A stretch of DNA of 64,000 bases from an uncultured Lachnospiraceae bacterium (GTDB taxonomy: Bacteria > Bacillota > Clostridia > Lachnospirales > Lachnospiraceae): the NCBI GenBank assembly GCA_947382355.1, contig CANCYR010000004.1:1-64000 (forward strand), given 5' to 3'. A program made the translations under genes and the position numbers. A model generated the notes under the pieces. The model was not told where the DNA came from, made no database searches, and worked only from the letters and a program-made list of their open reading frames with translations. How positions within the stretch are numbered: the first letter of the stretch is position 1; each line of letters opens with the position of its first letter. This document shows positions 19,799 through 30,000 of the stretch, piece by piece.

Positions 19799-20632
19799 AT
19801 GCCATGGTGTCCGGTATGCAAAAATGAATATAAGGAAGGAATTTTACGCTGCGCCGACTGCAACGTGGAGCTGGTGGAACAGTTAACGGAAGAGACAAAA
19901 GCCATATACTTCGGGGAGCTGGAAAAGCTGGAAACAATCAATGACTTTTTAAAGGAAAACGGAATTGAAAGCGGTAAAATTTCATTTGAACAGGAAGAAC
20001 AGGTGTATGAGCTGGCTGTTTTAGAGTCGGAGCATAAGAAAGCCGCCCGGATTCTCGGGGTCTTTTTGAAGGAAGAAAGCAAAAAAGCAGGCAGCCATAT
20101 GGAAGATGAAAACGAAGAGCAGGAAGATACGGAACAAAAGAAACAGGAGCCGGCTGCCGTTTATGTGGATAAAAAGTATAGGGCTGATGAATATAAAACA
20201 AGTGCCTATACGTTATTTTTTGTAGGCGTTCTGGGAATTGTATTTCTAATTTGTGTGGCATTTGGAATACTGCCTGTTTTTCATCTGGGAACCACTACCA
20301 AAATCATGATGTATGTTGTGCTAGGGGCATTGTTTCTGGTATTTTTGGGATTTGGCATTTATTCCATGAAAGCATATAAGAAAATTCTGGCAGAAAGTCA
20401 GGAAGAAGAAGACCGGATAAAAAAAGTAGAGGAATATTTAAACAAAACTCTTACAAAAGAAGTGATTCATGCATCTTTTGCTGAAAAAGAGACAGAAAGT
20501 GAAAATCCGGAAGATAAGTATTTTGAAGTAACCGCCATTATTGAAGCGGAAATGAAAAAAGCTTTTCCAGATTTGGATGAGGCTCTTTTGGAAAAGCTGA
20601 CAGAAGACCATTATACAAGGCTGTATGAGTGA
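19799..20632 (+). CDS. Zinc-ribbon and DUF2007-like membrane protein
   Basis: A 277-residue protein. It has an N-terminal zinc ribbon with two CxxC pairs (CPVCKNEY...CADCNVEL), a DUF2007-like 'putative signal transducing' segment (about residues 38-85, IYFGELEKLETINDFLKENG), a charged linker, two membrane helices (about 137-195), and a C-terminal coiled or helical part. I place the start at ATG 19799, 8 bases after AAAGGAGG; an upstream in-frame TTG at 19691 is unlikely. It shares the zinc ribbon plus membrane-helix plan with the gene at 15332. The biochemical role is unknown. Confidence 0.75.
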   Translation: MPWCPVCKNEYKEGILRCADCNVELVEQLTEETKAIYFGELEKLETINDFLKENGIESGKISFEQEEQVYELAVLESEHKKAARILGVFLKEESKKAGSHMEDENEEQEDTEQKKQEPAAVYVDKKYRADEYKTSAYTLFFVGVLGIVFLICVAFGILPVFHLGTTTKIMMYVVLGALFLVFLGFGIYSMKAYKKILAESQEEEDRIKKVEEYLNKTLTKEVIHASFAEKETESENPEDKYFEVTAIIEAEMKKAFPDLDEALLEKLTEDHYTRLYE

Positions 20633-20649
20633 CAGAAAAGGAAGATTTC

Positions 20650-21129
20650 ATGAAGATTACCATTGTTGCGGTAGGAAAAGTAAAGGAAAGCTATTTCAGG
20701 GATGCCATTGAAGAATATAAAAAAAGGCTGTCCAGGTATTGCAGACTTGAAATCATAGAGGTGCCTGATGAAGAGACCAAGGAGCATGCCAGTGATATAG
20801 AAGAAGAGCTTGTAAAGGAAAAGGAAGGGGAACGGATAGGAAGGCATTTAAAGGATGATGCTTATGTAATAGCTCTTTCCATTTCAGGACAAAAGCTGGA
20901 TTCCGTTAAGCTTTCAGGGAAGCTGGAAACGCTTGGGGTGCAGGGCTGCAGCCATATTCAGTTTGTAATAGGGGGCTCGTTAGGTTTACATAATAGTGTG
21001 CTGAAAAGGGCGGATTATGAGCTGAGCTTTTCAGATATGACGTTTCCCCACCAGCTTATGCGGGTGATTTTACTGGAACAGATTTACAGGGGATATCGGA
21101 TTATGAATGGGGAGCCGTATCACAAGTAA
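20650..21129 (+). CDS. rlmH: 23S rRNA pseudouridine-1915 N3-methyltransferase
   Basis: A SPOUT-class methyltransferase that methylates pseudouridine 1915 in helix 69 of 23S rRNA in assembled 70S ribosomes, using S-adenosylmethionine. It has 159 residues, exactly the family size, with the knot and SAM-binding region FVIGGSLGLHNSVL and the C-terminal FPHQLMRVILLEQIYRGYRI...YHK signature. The ATG at 20650 gives the canonical MKITIVAVGKVKE start; an upstream GTG at 20629 overlaps the previous gene and has no better ribosome site. Confidence 0.96.
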   Translation: MKITIVAVGKVKESYFRDAIEEYKKRLSRYCRLEIIEVPDEETKEHASDIEEELVKEKEGERIGRHLKDDAYVIALSISGQKLDSVKLSGKLETLGVQGCSHIQFVIGGSLGLHNSVLKRADYELSFSDMTFPHQLMRVILLEQIYRGYRIMNGEPYHK

Positions 21130-21227
21130 TGATGAATTTTCCTGTGCATGAAGTAATATGGGAGAACTAGGGAAAACAAATAATATAATGAGAAAAAACT
21201 AAAAAAACTAAATTTAAAAAATAAGTA

Positions 21228-21257
21228 TTGACAAATGTTTCCACAAACTGTTATAGT
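21228..21257 (+). promoter_or_regulatory. Probable promoter for the mini-RHS / surface protein genes
   Basis: TTGACA (21228-21233) and TATAGT (21252-21257) with an 18-base spacer. The predicted start of transcription is ~275 bases before the first gene, giving a long leader. Confidence 0.65.
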
Positions 21258-21350
21258 ATAATTATTATTATACAATTACATTGTTTACATAATTTTCAAT
21301 TTGCAGTGTAATTGAAAGGAATACGAATGAGAAAGCAGGGAAATAATTTG

Positions 21351-21444
21351 TTTTACAGAAATGATGAGCGCAAAGGCCGGACATGATGTCTTCTGGTTTT
21401 TTGTGCTCTTTTTTGCGTTTTGATTTACAAAGATGATTGTAAAA
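21351..21444 (+). promoter_or_regulatory. Leader with an internal terminator-like hairpin
   Basis: Within the 21265-21542 leader, GAGCGCAAA (from 21366) pairs with the region ending in TTTGTGCTC (21408), around an inner CCGG/CTGG and GACAT/ATGTC stem. The stem is followed immediately by six T (21409-21414). This is terminator-shaped yet sits 130 bases before the start codon. Flanking TTTTACA (21351-21357) and TGTAAAA (21438-21444) could pair around it. The arrangement suggests attenuation or a ligand-controlled terminator. It does not match a riboswitch class that I can recognise. Confidence 0.5.
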
Positions 21445-21542
21445 TACCTGCTTGTAATATTGTTTATTTTGCAAGGTGGAAATGTGGCGATAGTAAGTTT
21501 TGCAATTGCCTGCTTTAATTTAATTTACAAAGGAGAAAAAGA

Positions 21543-22268
21543 ATGAATAAGTGGAAGAAAGTGATGATATGCACATTAACAGCAGCTTTATTAATGGAAA
21601 CCTGCTTACAGGTTCAGGCAGACACCTATACTTATGATGAACTGAACCGTTTAAAAAGCGTTACTTATGAGGACGGAAGCAAGGTGGAATATGAATATGA
21701 TGCCAATGGAAATATGAAAGAATCTAGGGTTTATGATAAAAAGAAGGCAGAAGAGGAAGCAAAGAAAAAAGCGGAAGAGGAAGCAAAGAAAAAAGCGGAA
21801 GAGGAAGCAAAGAAAAAAGCGGAAGAGGAAGCAAAGAAAAAGGCAGAAGAAGCAAAGAAAAAGGCAGAGGAAGAGGCAAAGAAAAAGACTGAGGAAGAAA
21901 AGAAGAAACAGCAGGAGGAAGCCGGGAAAAAAGCAGAGGCAGTCAGTCAGGCAGAGGCAGCCCGGAAAAAGAAAAAGCTGGAAAAAATTCAAAAAACAGA
22001 ACAGAAAGTCATAAAAGCAATCAGTAAAGATAAAAAAATCAAAAAGAAGGTCTCCAAGAGAACTTATGGAAAAGTAAACAGAAAAAAGAAATTAAAGAAA
22101 GTAGTCTATAAGGATAAGAGCTATATTACATGCAAATACAACAAACAGGGACAGCTCACAAAGCTAGTGGCAAAAAAAGGAAAGAAATCCAAAGTGAAGC
22201 TGAAAAAGACCACAGCTTATAAGCTTGCGGCAAAATGGAATAAAGTGTTGAAAAAGGCACACAGGTAA
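21543..22268 (+). CDS. Secreted mini-RHS protein with Lys/Glu/Ala repeat
   Basis: A 241-residue protein. A signal peptide (about residues 1-27) is followed by a single RHS/YD unit (YTYDELNRLKSV and VEYEYDANGNMKES), then a strongly charged helical repeat of KKAEEEA type (about residues 67-150) that would form a long coiled coil or single alpha-helix, then a very lysine-rich C-terminal domain. It uses the same YD-repeat motif as the giant RHS protein 5 kb downstream. It may be an accessory surface protein rather than a toxin, since it has no RHS core and no tip. Function unknown. Confidence 0.7.
   Translation: MNKWKKVMICTLTAALLMETCLQVQADTYTYDELNRLKSVTYEDGSKVEYEYDANGNMKESRVYDKKKAEEEAKKKAEEEAKKKAEEEAKKKAEEEAKKKAEEAKKKAEEEAKKKTEEEKKKQQEEAGKKAEAVSQAEAARKKKKLEKIQKTEQKVIKAISKDKKIKKKVSKRTYGKVNRKKKLKKVVYKDKSYITCKYNKQGQLTKLVAKKGKKSKVKLKKTTAYKLAAKWNKVLKKAHR
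21744..21896 (+). repeat. In-frame 24-base tandem repeat (AEEEAKKK)
   Basis: Four near-identical 24-base units encode AEEEAKKK-type heptad/octad repeats, followed by degenerate units. The near-identity of the first units at the DNA level suggests recent expansion, so copy number may vary between strains. Confidence 0.8.
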
Positions 22269-22274
22269 TGCCAT

Positions 22275-23546
22275 ATGAAAAAGAAAAAACGTAAAGGCAT
22301 GTTCCTGTTAAGGTATATTCTTACATTTTTATGTACAGGCGCTGTCTGCATGCTGCTTTTGTTTTTGGCTTCCTGTTTTCCGCAGGCATGTATACAGACC
22401 GGAAGTGAAAAGTCAGCAGAGTATTTTATGGAGCAGGAATTATTTCCCTGTCTGGAAAAAGGAAAGCAGAATACTAAGTATGATAACTATGCGGACTGCC
22501 TTTTGTTTCATATTGCTTACCAGATGGATGCAAAAAAGCCTTTTTCGTCCATGGTAAAAGCAGTTTATTACGATTATTCCCGGGGGCGGGTAAATGATGA
22601 TTATTATGCTTCCGTATTTCAGGGAAAAAGGGCAAATACAACTTATTTCCGCTATTGGCACGGAGCCGTCTGCCTGATAAGACCTTTACTTTGTATCTGT
22701 GGCTTAGGGGAAATACGAATGGCATCAGGTATTTGCCTGTTGGTGTTAAATGTGATATTGGGGATTTTGTTATGGAAAAAGAAACAAAGGGAACTTTTGG
22801 GTTTGTATTCCTTCAGTTTATTGTTGATAAAAATATGGGTTGCAGTATTTTCCATTGAATATATTATGGCATTTATCCTGATGACGGCAATGCTAATCTG
22901 CTTTGTTGTTTATGAAAGGGCGGAAAAGGAAAAAATCTTTCAGCTTAGCATTATAAGCGGGGTTTTAACCTGCTTTTTCGATTTCCTTACAGTGGAGACA
23001 GTTACCATAACGGTTCCTTTGCTGTTTCTGTTTGTAATAAAGCAGAATGGGGGAAAGCTTGGAGCATGGAAAAAGGAATTTGGTTTTATGATGGCTTCCT
23101 GCTTTTTTTGGATTTTTTCTTATGGAGGAATGTTTTTGGGAAAATGGCTGCTTGCGGCAAAGCTTATGGGAAGCCGGGTGTTTGGCGAGGTTTTTGATAC
23201 GGCAGGCTATCGAATCGCACATGGCGGAAATGCAGGGATGTTTTCAAGGCTTTATCATGCAGCTGCATATAACATTTCCTGCCTGCTTGGAACCAGAGAA
23301 ATTTCTGTCTGGGCATTAGTTATTTGTCTGGCAGTTATGGGAATCCTTTTCTGGAAGGGTGGAACATTCCGGCGGCTTTTACTATGTCTGGGAATGGTTC
23401 CTTATTTACGGTATCTTGTGTTAAGCGGACATTCCATGGAACATTATTTTTTTACATACAGGGCACAGATGATAACAATCATGTCAGTAGGAATGATTGT
23501 TTTGCACGAAGGGAAAACGGCTTTGAAAGAGAGGAAACACATATGA
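22275..23546 (+). CDS. Polytopic membrane protein, possibly GT-C-type
   Basis: A 423-residue protein with about nine or ten hydrophobic helices. The first lies near residues 12-35 and is followed by a ~100-residue extracellular loop with many Tyr/Trp (YYDYSRGRVNDDYYASVF, YFRYWHG). A C-terminal GHSMEHYFFTYRAQ motif resembles a conserved motif of multi-spanning membrane proteins in Firmicute surface-polymer loci that look like GT-C glycosyltransferases. I cannot identify catalytic acids with confidence, so 'possible glycosyltransferase' is only an inference. It lies 6 bases after the mini-RHS gene, and its stop codon overlaps the next start (ATGA), indicating translational coupling with a large secreted protein. 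Confidence 0.6.
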   Translation: MKKKKRKGMFLLRYILTFLCTGAVCMLLLFLASCFPQACIQTGSEKSAEYFMEQELFPCLEKGKQNTKYDNYADCLLFHIAYQMDAKKPFSSMVKAVYYDYSRGRVNDDYYASVFQGKRANTTYFRYWHGAVCLIRPLLCICGLGEIRMASGICLLVLNVILGILLWKKKQRELLGLYSFSLLLIKIWVAVFSIEYIMAFILMTAMLICFVVYERAEKEKIFQLSIISGVLTCFFDFLTVETVTITVPLLFLFVIKQNGGKLGAWKKEFGFMMASCFFWIFSYGGMFLGKWLLAAKLMGSRVFGEVFDTAGYRIAHGGNAGMFSRLYHAAAYNISCLLGTREISVWALVICLAVMGILFWKGGTFRRLLLCLGMVPYLRYLVLSGHSMEHYFFTYRAQMITIMSVGMIVLHEGKTALKERKHI

Positions 23547-26500
23547 GGAAAAAAGTAAAACGTATCAGCTGTATATTACTGGCGCTGGCAGTATGGATTG
23601 CCGGGCTGCAGGTACCGGTTATGGAGGTGAATGCCTCGGAGGAGGAATGGGAATATAGCGAGCAGCGCATCGGCACCTTTGTGGCTTACGGAAACGGCTG
23701 TTTTGTAAGCGTTGGGGATGGAGGAAAGGTATGGGTTTCCCAAAACGGGTATACATGGAAGCAAAAGGGGCGCATAGCAGTAGAAAGCAGGATAGGGGGA
23801 CTGGATTACTGCGGAGAATACTTTTTTGTATATGGTTCATTGGGGGAAGTGTATCTGTCTAAGGATGGGTGTAAATGGAGCAGGGTTTCCATTGGCAGGG
23901 GCTGTATCTTAAAAATTGTTTACGGAGAAGGAAAATATGTGGCAAATGTAGGGCTTCACGATATTGTATCGGGAAGTATGTGGGAATATGACGGATTCGG
24001 CATATATGAATCGGATAACGGAATAAACTGGCAGTTTTCCGAGTCTGTTATAAATAACAAAATGATGGATATTGCCTATGGAAACGGCTGTTTTGTGGCG
24101 GTTGGAGAAGATAATATTCTTTCTAAGAAAAAAGGAAAAGATTACTGGGAAAAGCATTTTATGCCGGAAGTAATGTTTGAAGGAGTTACGTATGGAAACG
24201 GAATGTTCATGGCAACTACGGAGTATAAAGGATTTTTCAGCTCTGTGGACGGAGTGAACTGGAAACAGGAAACAGGTTGTTATGGGGAAAAAATTGCTTA
24301 CTATAATTCCTGTTTTTATGTGTGGAATCCCTCAAGTTATTATGGAAACTGTTTATATGTAAAGGACTATATGGACAATCCGGAAGGAGAATGGATACAG
24401 GAACTGGACAGGACGCAATATGGGCAGATAATGGATGTAGCCTGTGGACATGGGAAAATAGTAATAGTTACAGATACAGGTGTGATTATTCGTGAAGAAG
24501 CAGAGTCTCCGGAGGCAAGGCTGTCTTCTTTGGGCATAAAACAGGGAAATCTGGACTGTGCATTCCAGCCGGATAAAGCATCCTACAGGGCAACCGTCAG
24601 CCAGACTCTAGATAGTATTGAACTATCTGCAAAAGCAATGGAAGCCCATGCATTGATTACTGTAAAAGGACCAAATCAGGTTTCAAGAAAGCTTATTAAT
24701 GGAGGCAGTATTTCTCTTGGACTTGAGGAAGGTGATACAGTTTTTGAAATAACAGTTCTTTCCGAAGATAAATTAGAAACAGAGACATATTTCCTGACTG
24801 TGGTAAAAAAGCCCCAATATAAAGTTTCCGTAAAAGAGGCGGTGGGCGGCTATGCCACAGGAGCTGCCTATGTGGAAGAAGGTGGAAGCGCCGCTTTAAC
24901 GGCTGTCCCCGGGGAAGGTTTTCAGTTTGTCTGCTGGGAGGAAGAGAATACGGAAATTTCCCGAGATGATGAACTGATTTTAACAGATGTACAAAATGAC
25001 AGGGAAATTTTGCCGGTATTTGAACCAGTTCCGGATTGCAGAATTTCGTTTGTGCCAAAGGAAATATCAGCAGTCAGGGGAGAAGAATTCATATTAAAAC
25101 TGGATACCACAGAAGAGGAAGAAGGATATCATGATTATAGATGGAGATTACTGAATGGCTCCAATTCTGCTATTAAGGAGCTATGGTACGAAGAAGAAAA
25201 TGGAGTACAAGTTACAGTAGGAGAAAAAGAAATAGAAGATACCCTTTATATTCAGTGCTATGAATATTTCTATAATTATAACGGTGAAAATGTCAGTGAG
25301 GAGGACCGCAGCATTTGTACTGCTGTTATATCAGTAGTACAAGATCAGAAAACCTATCAGATAACCGCTGCTTCCAGTGATGAACAGGCGGGAACGGTTA
25401 CTGGCGGAGGCAGTATGACAGAAAATGAAAATATGCTGCTTACAGCAAAGGCAAATCCCGGATATTACTTTGTGGAATGGCAGGAAAACGGAAGCAGTTA
25501 CAGCAGGGAAGAATCCCTGATTCTTTCCGGGATTACAGAAGACATGAGCCTTACGGCAGTATTTGAACAAAAAAAGCTGGAATCCGTGCAAATTGCAAGA
25601 AAACCGCTTAAGTGTTCCTATAAAGCGGGAGAACAGTTTGATACAAAGGGAATGCTGGTAAAGGCAGTTTACAATGATGGAAGCTGGAAATTTATAGCGG
25701 ATTATGATTATATCCCGAAAGAAGCTCTGACCGTCGGTGACAGCCATGTGCAAATTGTTTATGAGGATGCGGGAGTAAGAAAAGCAGCAAGAGTTACTGT
25801 TAAAGTGTCCGGTGATGAAAAGTCTGAACAGGACAGGGAAGACAGCAGAGCAGAGGACAATCAGCAGCCGGGTGGTGATAAGGAAGAAGACAATAACCAG
25901 TCGGATGATGATAAGGAAGGAAATAATAACAACCAGCCGGATGGCGATAAGGAAGGAAATAATAATAACCAGCCTGACGGCGATAAGAAAGAGGATAATA
26001 AGAAGCCGGGTGGTGGCGAGGCGGAAGACAATCAGCAGCCGGAAGACGGAAAGGAAGAGAATAATCAGCAGCCGGATGAAGGCAAAGAAGCAGACAAGAA
26101 AGAAGACAATAACCAGCCGGACGGTAACAAGGGTGAAGACAATCAACGACCAGACGACGGGAAAGATGAGAAAGAGGATAACAACCAGTCCTATGGCGGT
26201 GAGGAAGAAGACAATCAACGACCAGATGATGAAAAGAAAGAGAAAGAAGATGACGATCAGCCGGATAATGGCAAAGAAGAGGATAATCAGCAGCCGGGTG
26301 ACGACAAGGAAGAAGACGACAAGGAAGAAGACGACAAGGAAGAAGACAACAACCAGTCGGATGATAATAGAAATGAAGAAGATATGCAGCCCGGTGATGT
26401 CAGGGAGGAAGACAACAGCCAGCCGGAGGGAGAAAAGAAAGGGGAAGAAAATCCAACGAATAACCCTGCTCCGGACAAAACAGCTCCAGTTCCCGGCAAC

Positions 26501-26992
26501 AGTAAAGTACAGGATGAGAAAAAGCCGGAAACTAATACAGGCTCTAAAAAAATATTTGCAGGCGCAGCAGTACAATCCGGCAATTATAAATACAAAATAG
26601 TAAAAATAGAGAAAAACGGTAACGGACAAGTGCATCTGACAGGAGCAAAGAAAGCTCTCGTTACGGTAAAAGTGCCGGAAAGCATAAAACTTAACGGAAA
26701 GACTTTCAAGGTAACAGGAATTGGAGAGAATGCTTTTAAAAACCAGAAAAAGCTGAAAAAGGTAATCATTGGGGGAAATGTGCAAAAAATCGGAGCAAAG
26801 GCATTTTATGGATGTAGCAAACTCACATCGATTACTGTCAAAGCAAAAAATTTACAGAAAATAGGCAAAAAGGCTTTTCAAGGGACACCTAAAAAGATAG
26901 TTGCCGATGTGCCGAAGAAAAAGTATAAAAAATATGTAAAGCTTTTGAAAGGAAAGGGCTTTAAGGGCACAATAAAGATAAAGAAAAAATAA
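23543..26992 (+). CDS. Secreted multidomain surface protein with BspA-like C-terminus
   Basis: A 1149-residue protein starting at ATG 23543 in an ATGA overlap. In order: signal peptide (about 1-33); a beta-propeller-like region with repeated YGNGCFV(A/S)VG and YGEGKYVA units (about 40-310); a cadherin-like beta-sandwich (about 325-415); two InlB B-repeat-like modules with (T)AVPGEGF..CWEE and AKANPGYYFVEWQE cores (about 420-500 and 605-680); an Ig-like domain (about 680-755); a ~220-residue acidic Asn/Gln/Pro/Asp repeat of EDNQQPGGDKE type (about 765-980); and a BspA-like leucine-rich repeat (IGENAFKNQKKLKKV) with a lysine-rich end. This is an adhesin or wall-associated protein. It has no LPXTG anchor. 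Confidence 0.75.
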   Translation: MRKKVKRISCILLALAVWIAGLQVPVMEVNASEEEWEYSEQRIGTFVAYGNGCFVSVGDGGKVWVSQNGYTWKQKGRIAVESRIGGLDYCGEYFFVYGSLGEVYLSKDGCKWSRVSIGRGCILKIVYGEGKYVANVGLHDIVSGSMWEYDGFGIYESDNGINWQFSESVINNKMMDIAYGNGCFVAVGEDNILSKKKGKDYWEKHFMPEVMFEGVTYGNGMFMATTEYKGFFSSVDGVNWKQETGCYGEKIAYYNSCFYVWNPSSYYGNCLYVKDYMDNPEGEWIQELDRTQYGQIMDVACGHGKIVIVTDTGVIIREEAESPEARLSSLGIKQGNLDCAFQPDKASYRATVSQTLDSIELSAKAMEAHALITVKGPNQVSRKLINGGSISLGLEEGDTVFEITVLSEDKLETETYFLTVVKKPQYKVSVKEAVGGYATGAAYVEEGGSAALTAVPGEGFQFVCWEEENTEISRDDELILTDVQNDREILPVFEPVPDCRISFVPKEISAVRGEEFILKLDTTEEEEGYHDYRWRLLNGSNSAIKELWYEEENGVQVTVGEKEIEDTLYIQCYEYFYNYNGENVSEEDRSICTAVISVVQDQKTYQITAASSDEQAGTVTGGGSMTENENMLLTAKANPGYYFVEWQENGSSYSREESLILSGITEDMSLTAVFEQKKLESVQIARKPLKCSYKAGEQFDTKGMLVKAVYNDGSWKFIADYDYIPKEALTVGDSHVQIVYEDAGVRKAARVTVKVSGDEKSEQDREDSRAEDNQQPGGDKEEDNNQSDDDKEGNNNNQPDGDKEGNNNNQPDGDKKEDNKKPGGGEAEDNQQPEDGKEENNQQPDEGKEADKKEDNNQPDGNKGEDNQRPDDGKDEKEDNNQSYGGEEEDNQRPDDEKKEKEDDDQPDNGKEEDNQQPGDDKEEDDKEEDDKEEDNNQSDDNRNEEDMQPGDVREEDNSQPEGEKKGEENPTNNPAPDKTAPVPGNSKVQDEKKPETNTGSKKIFAGAAVQSGNYKYKIVKIEKNGNGQVHLTGAKKALVTVKVPESIKLNGKTFKVTGIGENAFKNQKKLKKVIIGGNVQKIGAKAFYGCSKLTSITVKAKNLQKIGKKAFQGTPKKIVADVPKKKYKKYVKLLKGKGFKGTIKIKKK

Positions 26993-27089
26993 GGAAATAC
27001 ACAGCGGTAAAAGAGATAAAAAAGGAAAAAAGATAACAAGCGATAATCTTTAAAGAACAAAAGAAGATATGTTTTGGAGGGGAAAACCT

Positions 27090-30000
27090 ATGAGAAAGAC
27101 TATAAAAAGATTAATGGCAGCCTGCCTGATAATATGTCTGCTGCCCTTTGCGGATTACTCCACAGCGCTTGCGGCTGGAAATGCCGGAGTGGTAAACACC
27201 GGAGCAGGAAATAATGAAACTGGAAATGCCGGAGCGGTAAACTCTGGAGTGGAAAATAGCGAAGCGGGAAATATTGAAGTTGGAAATACCGGAATTGAAG
27301 AGAAAAACGGCAGCAACAATGGAGAAGAAGCAGGCAGTCATAGCGGGACAGAGGAAAACGGCGGCAATCAGGAAGCGGCAGAACCTGACGGAAATATGGC
27401 ACCAACAGAGGACAGCACTGACGATATATACATAGAACCGGCAGGCGCCGGCAGTACGGAGTCTTTCGCCTTATCGGAAAATAATACAGGAGACGATGGA
27501 CTTCTTCCGGAAGCAGGAAAAACTGACCGTACAGGAGAAAGTGCTGACTGTAATATGCAGATTCATGCTCAAATCCATAAAAAGGGATATGTTGAACTTT
27601 GCTGGCAGGAGTTTGAAGAAGGTGCTTCCGGTTATCGGATTTATCGAAATGAGCAGCTACTGGCAGAAACAGAAGAAACGGAATTTCAGGATAGAGAGCC
27701 GGAAAGGAATGCGGTTTATGCTTATAAGGTTGCCGTGCTGGATGAAGAGGGACAGGAAATTGTACAGGACTATAGTACACAAATAGAGATTCCGGATAAT
27801 TATCAGATGGACTATAATAGCTCGTTGATATTGAATGAAGACATGATAGTGTATGACCTGAAGGCTTCAGGAGAATTAGATTTAAATGGGCATAGTCTGA
27901 CGGTGCTCAATGCTGCAAATTTAAACGGCAGAATTTCCTTTCACGGAGGTTCCCTGTTAGTAAATCATGATGTACAGATAAACTGTTCCGGATTTGAAAT
28001 GACTGCAGAAGAGGACTATCTGTATGCAGGTGGAAACGTGTCATGGAATGCATGGTCATACGGTTATTACGATGGTAGGGTTATTAATCTGCAAAAGGGA
28101 ACTATGGAAATCAAAGGGGATTTTCTGGCAGGTGAAACGGATACTTTTTTGGCTTCCGGGGATTTCTGCACTATATTTAACGGAGAAGAAAAACAGACCA
28201 TTGAACTTTATAAAGGAGAAGCGGCTTTTGGAAGGGTAGAGCTGGCAAACAACAGTGAGGAAGGGGTATATGCCAGGGAGCCCTTTGTCTGCAGTGAATT
28301 CATTCAAAATGATACAAGGCTGGTAGTGGGAGCTGATGAGGTCACAAGCGGTTTTGAACTGGAAGAGGACATGGTGATGGAGGGGGACTTCTGCCTTGGA
28401 GGAGGCATATTGGATCTTGCAGGGCATACACTGACAATTCAGGGAAGCCTGATTCAGACCGGCGGAACGGTATTTGTAAACAGCGGAAGGCTTGTGATAG
28501 AAGGAGACTACCGAATCCAGTCCAGAATGGATAACGAAGATGAAAATACGTTAGAAGAATATCAGTATGGAAAAAGCGCCGGCATTCTGAATATGACCAT
28601 GGACGGAGATGAGGTGCTTGTAAAAGGAGGGTTTTATACCGATTCCAAAATGGACCATCAGGGAATGTTGGCAAAAGGAACTCTGGAAGTAAAAGGGGAT
28701 TTTTATGAGTATGCACAGTCCTCCTTTGGAAACTTTATTGCCACGGATGAGCATAAGGTAATTTTATCCGGAGAAGGAAAACAGACCGTAAGCTTTGGGA
28801 TAAACAGGGCTTCTGCATCAGGATTTTCCAATCTGGAGCTGCGGAATGCAAGTGAAGAGGGTATTTTATTTGTAAACCGTCCCTATGTGGCAGGAGAGTT
28901 AAACGGAAATGACACCCGGACGGAAGGAGAAGTATCCGTAGGAAGCAGAACTGTTTATAAGAATGGTTGTTATGGGGGCGATATTTATGTGATTGGCAAT
29001 TTCGCAGTGAGAGAACCCTTGACGATTGGCGGTAATGTAACTGTTGCCAGCTATCTGTCTCTCTATGACCGTATGACGGTAGAGGGAAATGTAACGGTAC
29101 AGAAAAATTGTCTTACCTTTATGGGCGGAGAACTGATTGTAAAACAAAACTTTTCCGTGCTGGGAGGAAGCGCAAATTATGGCATTAAGATGACAAATGA
29201 AACAGACAGACTTTCTGTTTCTGGTGATTTCTACTATGAAGCGGCAGGCTCCATGAGCAAAGCGGCAGGGACCATTGAGGTAAAGGGCAACGTGGAGATT
29301 GTAAAGGGTTTTATTGCGGAAGGCTCCCATGTGTTTTTGTTAAACGGCGATGGAAAACAGGAAGTGAGCATGAAGGAAGGAAATGCCTTTTATGAGCTTT
29401 GGGTGGAAAATTACAGTGAGGAAGGCGTCCATGTTTTAACGGATATTATTTTTGATTCCATAAAAGAAAACGGCTGCAACATTACCTATTTTTCCGGAAT
29501 GCTTTCTAAGGATGAAACGGTAGACGGAGATTATGAGCTGACCGGGGAAAACTTTAATTTCAATGGGAAGACATTGACTGTCAATGGGGACTATATCCAG
29601 AGACAGGGGATTTTGAAGCTGAATAAAGGAAAGCTGGTGGTAGAAGGGGATTTTATTCTTTCAGAAGGAACCGTTCAGATGACAGGCGGAAGCATAATTG
29701 TAAAAGGAAGCCTGATTCAGGAAGGCGGAACCATACAGGTGGAAAACGGAAGCCTGACAATAGAAGGGGATTACCGGCTGCAAAAGCGGAGCGGGCAGGA
29801 AGCTGATTATAGCTATGAAGCCTGCAGCGGAATTTTACAGATGACAAAGGAAGGAGGCAGGGTTTTGGTAAAGGGCGATTTCCATACTGCTTCCACAGCG
29901 GACCATACCGATTGTTTTACTAATGGAATTTTGGAAATAAAGGGAAATCTGGTTCAGGAAACAGGAGGAAATGAATGCAATCTGGTATTCAGTATGGAAC

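Noticed and set aside
21366-21414. c-di-GMP riboswitch, prompted by a GCGCAAAGGCC-like segment.
   Set aside because: The remaining conserved parts of the class I fold (upstream GCA-AGGCAAACC-type strand and tetraloop receptor) are not present. Only the hairpin with a T-tract is supported.
21744-21896. Regular repeats resembling a CRISPR array.
   Set aside because: Units are contiguous with no spacers, and in frame in a coiled-coil region. No cas genes are present.
25331-26785. A 484-codon open frame on the minus strand and a 262-codon frame in another + frame.
   Set aside because: Both run opposite or across the acidic low-complexity repeat of the 23543 gene, where skewed composition removes stops in other frames. 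The translations are low-complexity (Ile/Val/Phe-rich, or Arg/Lys/Thr-rich) and have no ribosome binding site.
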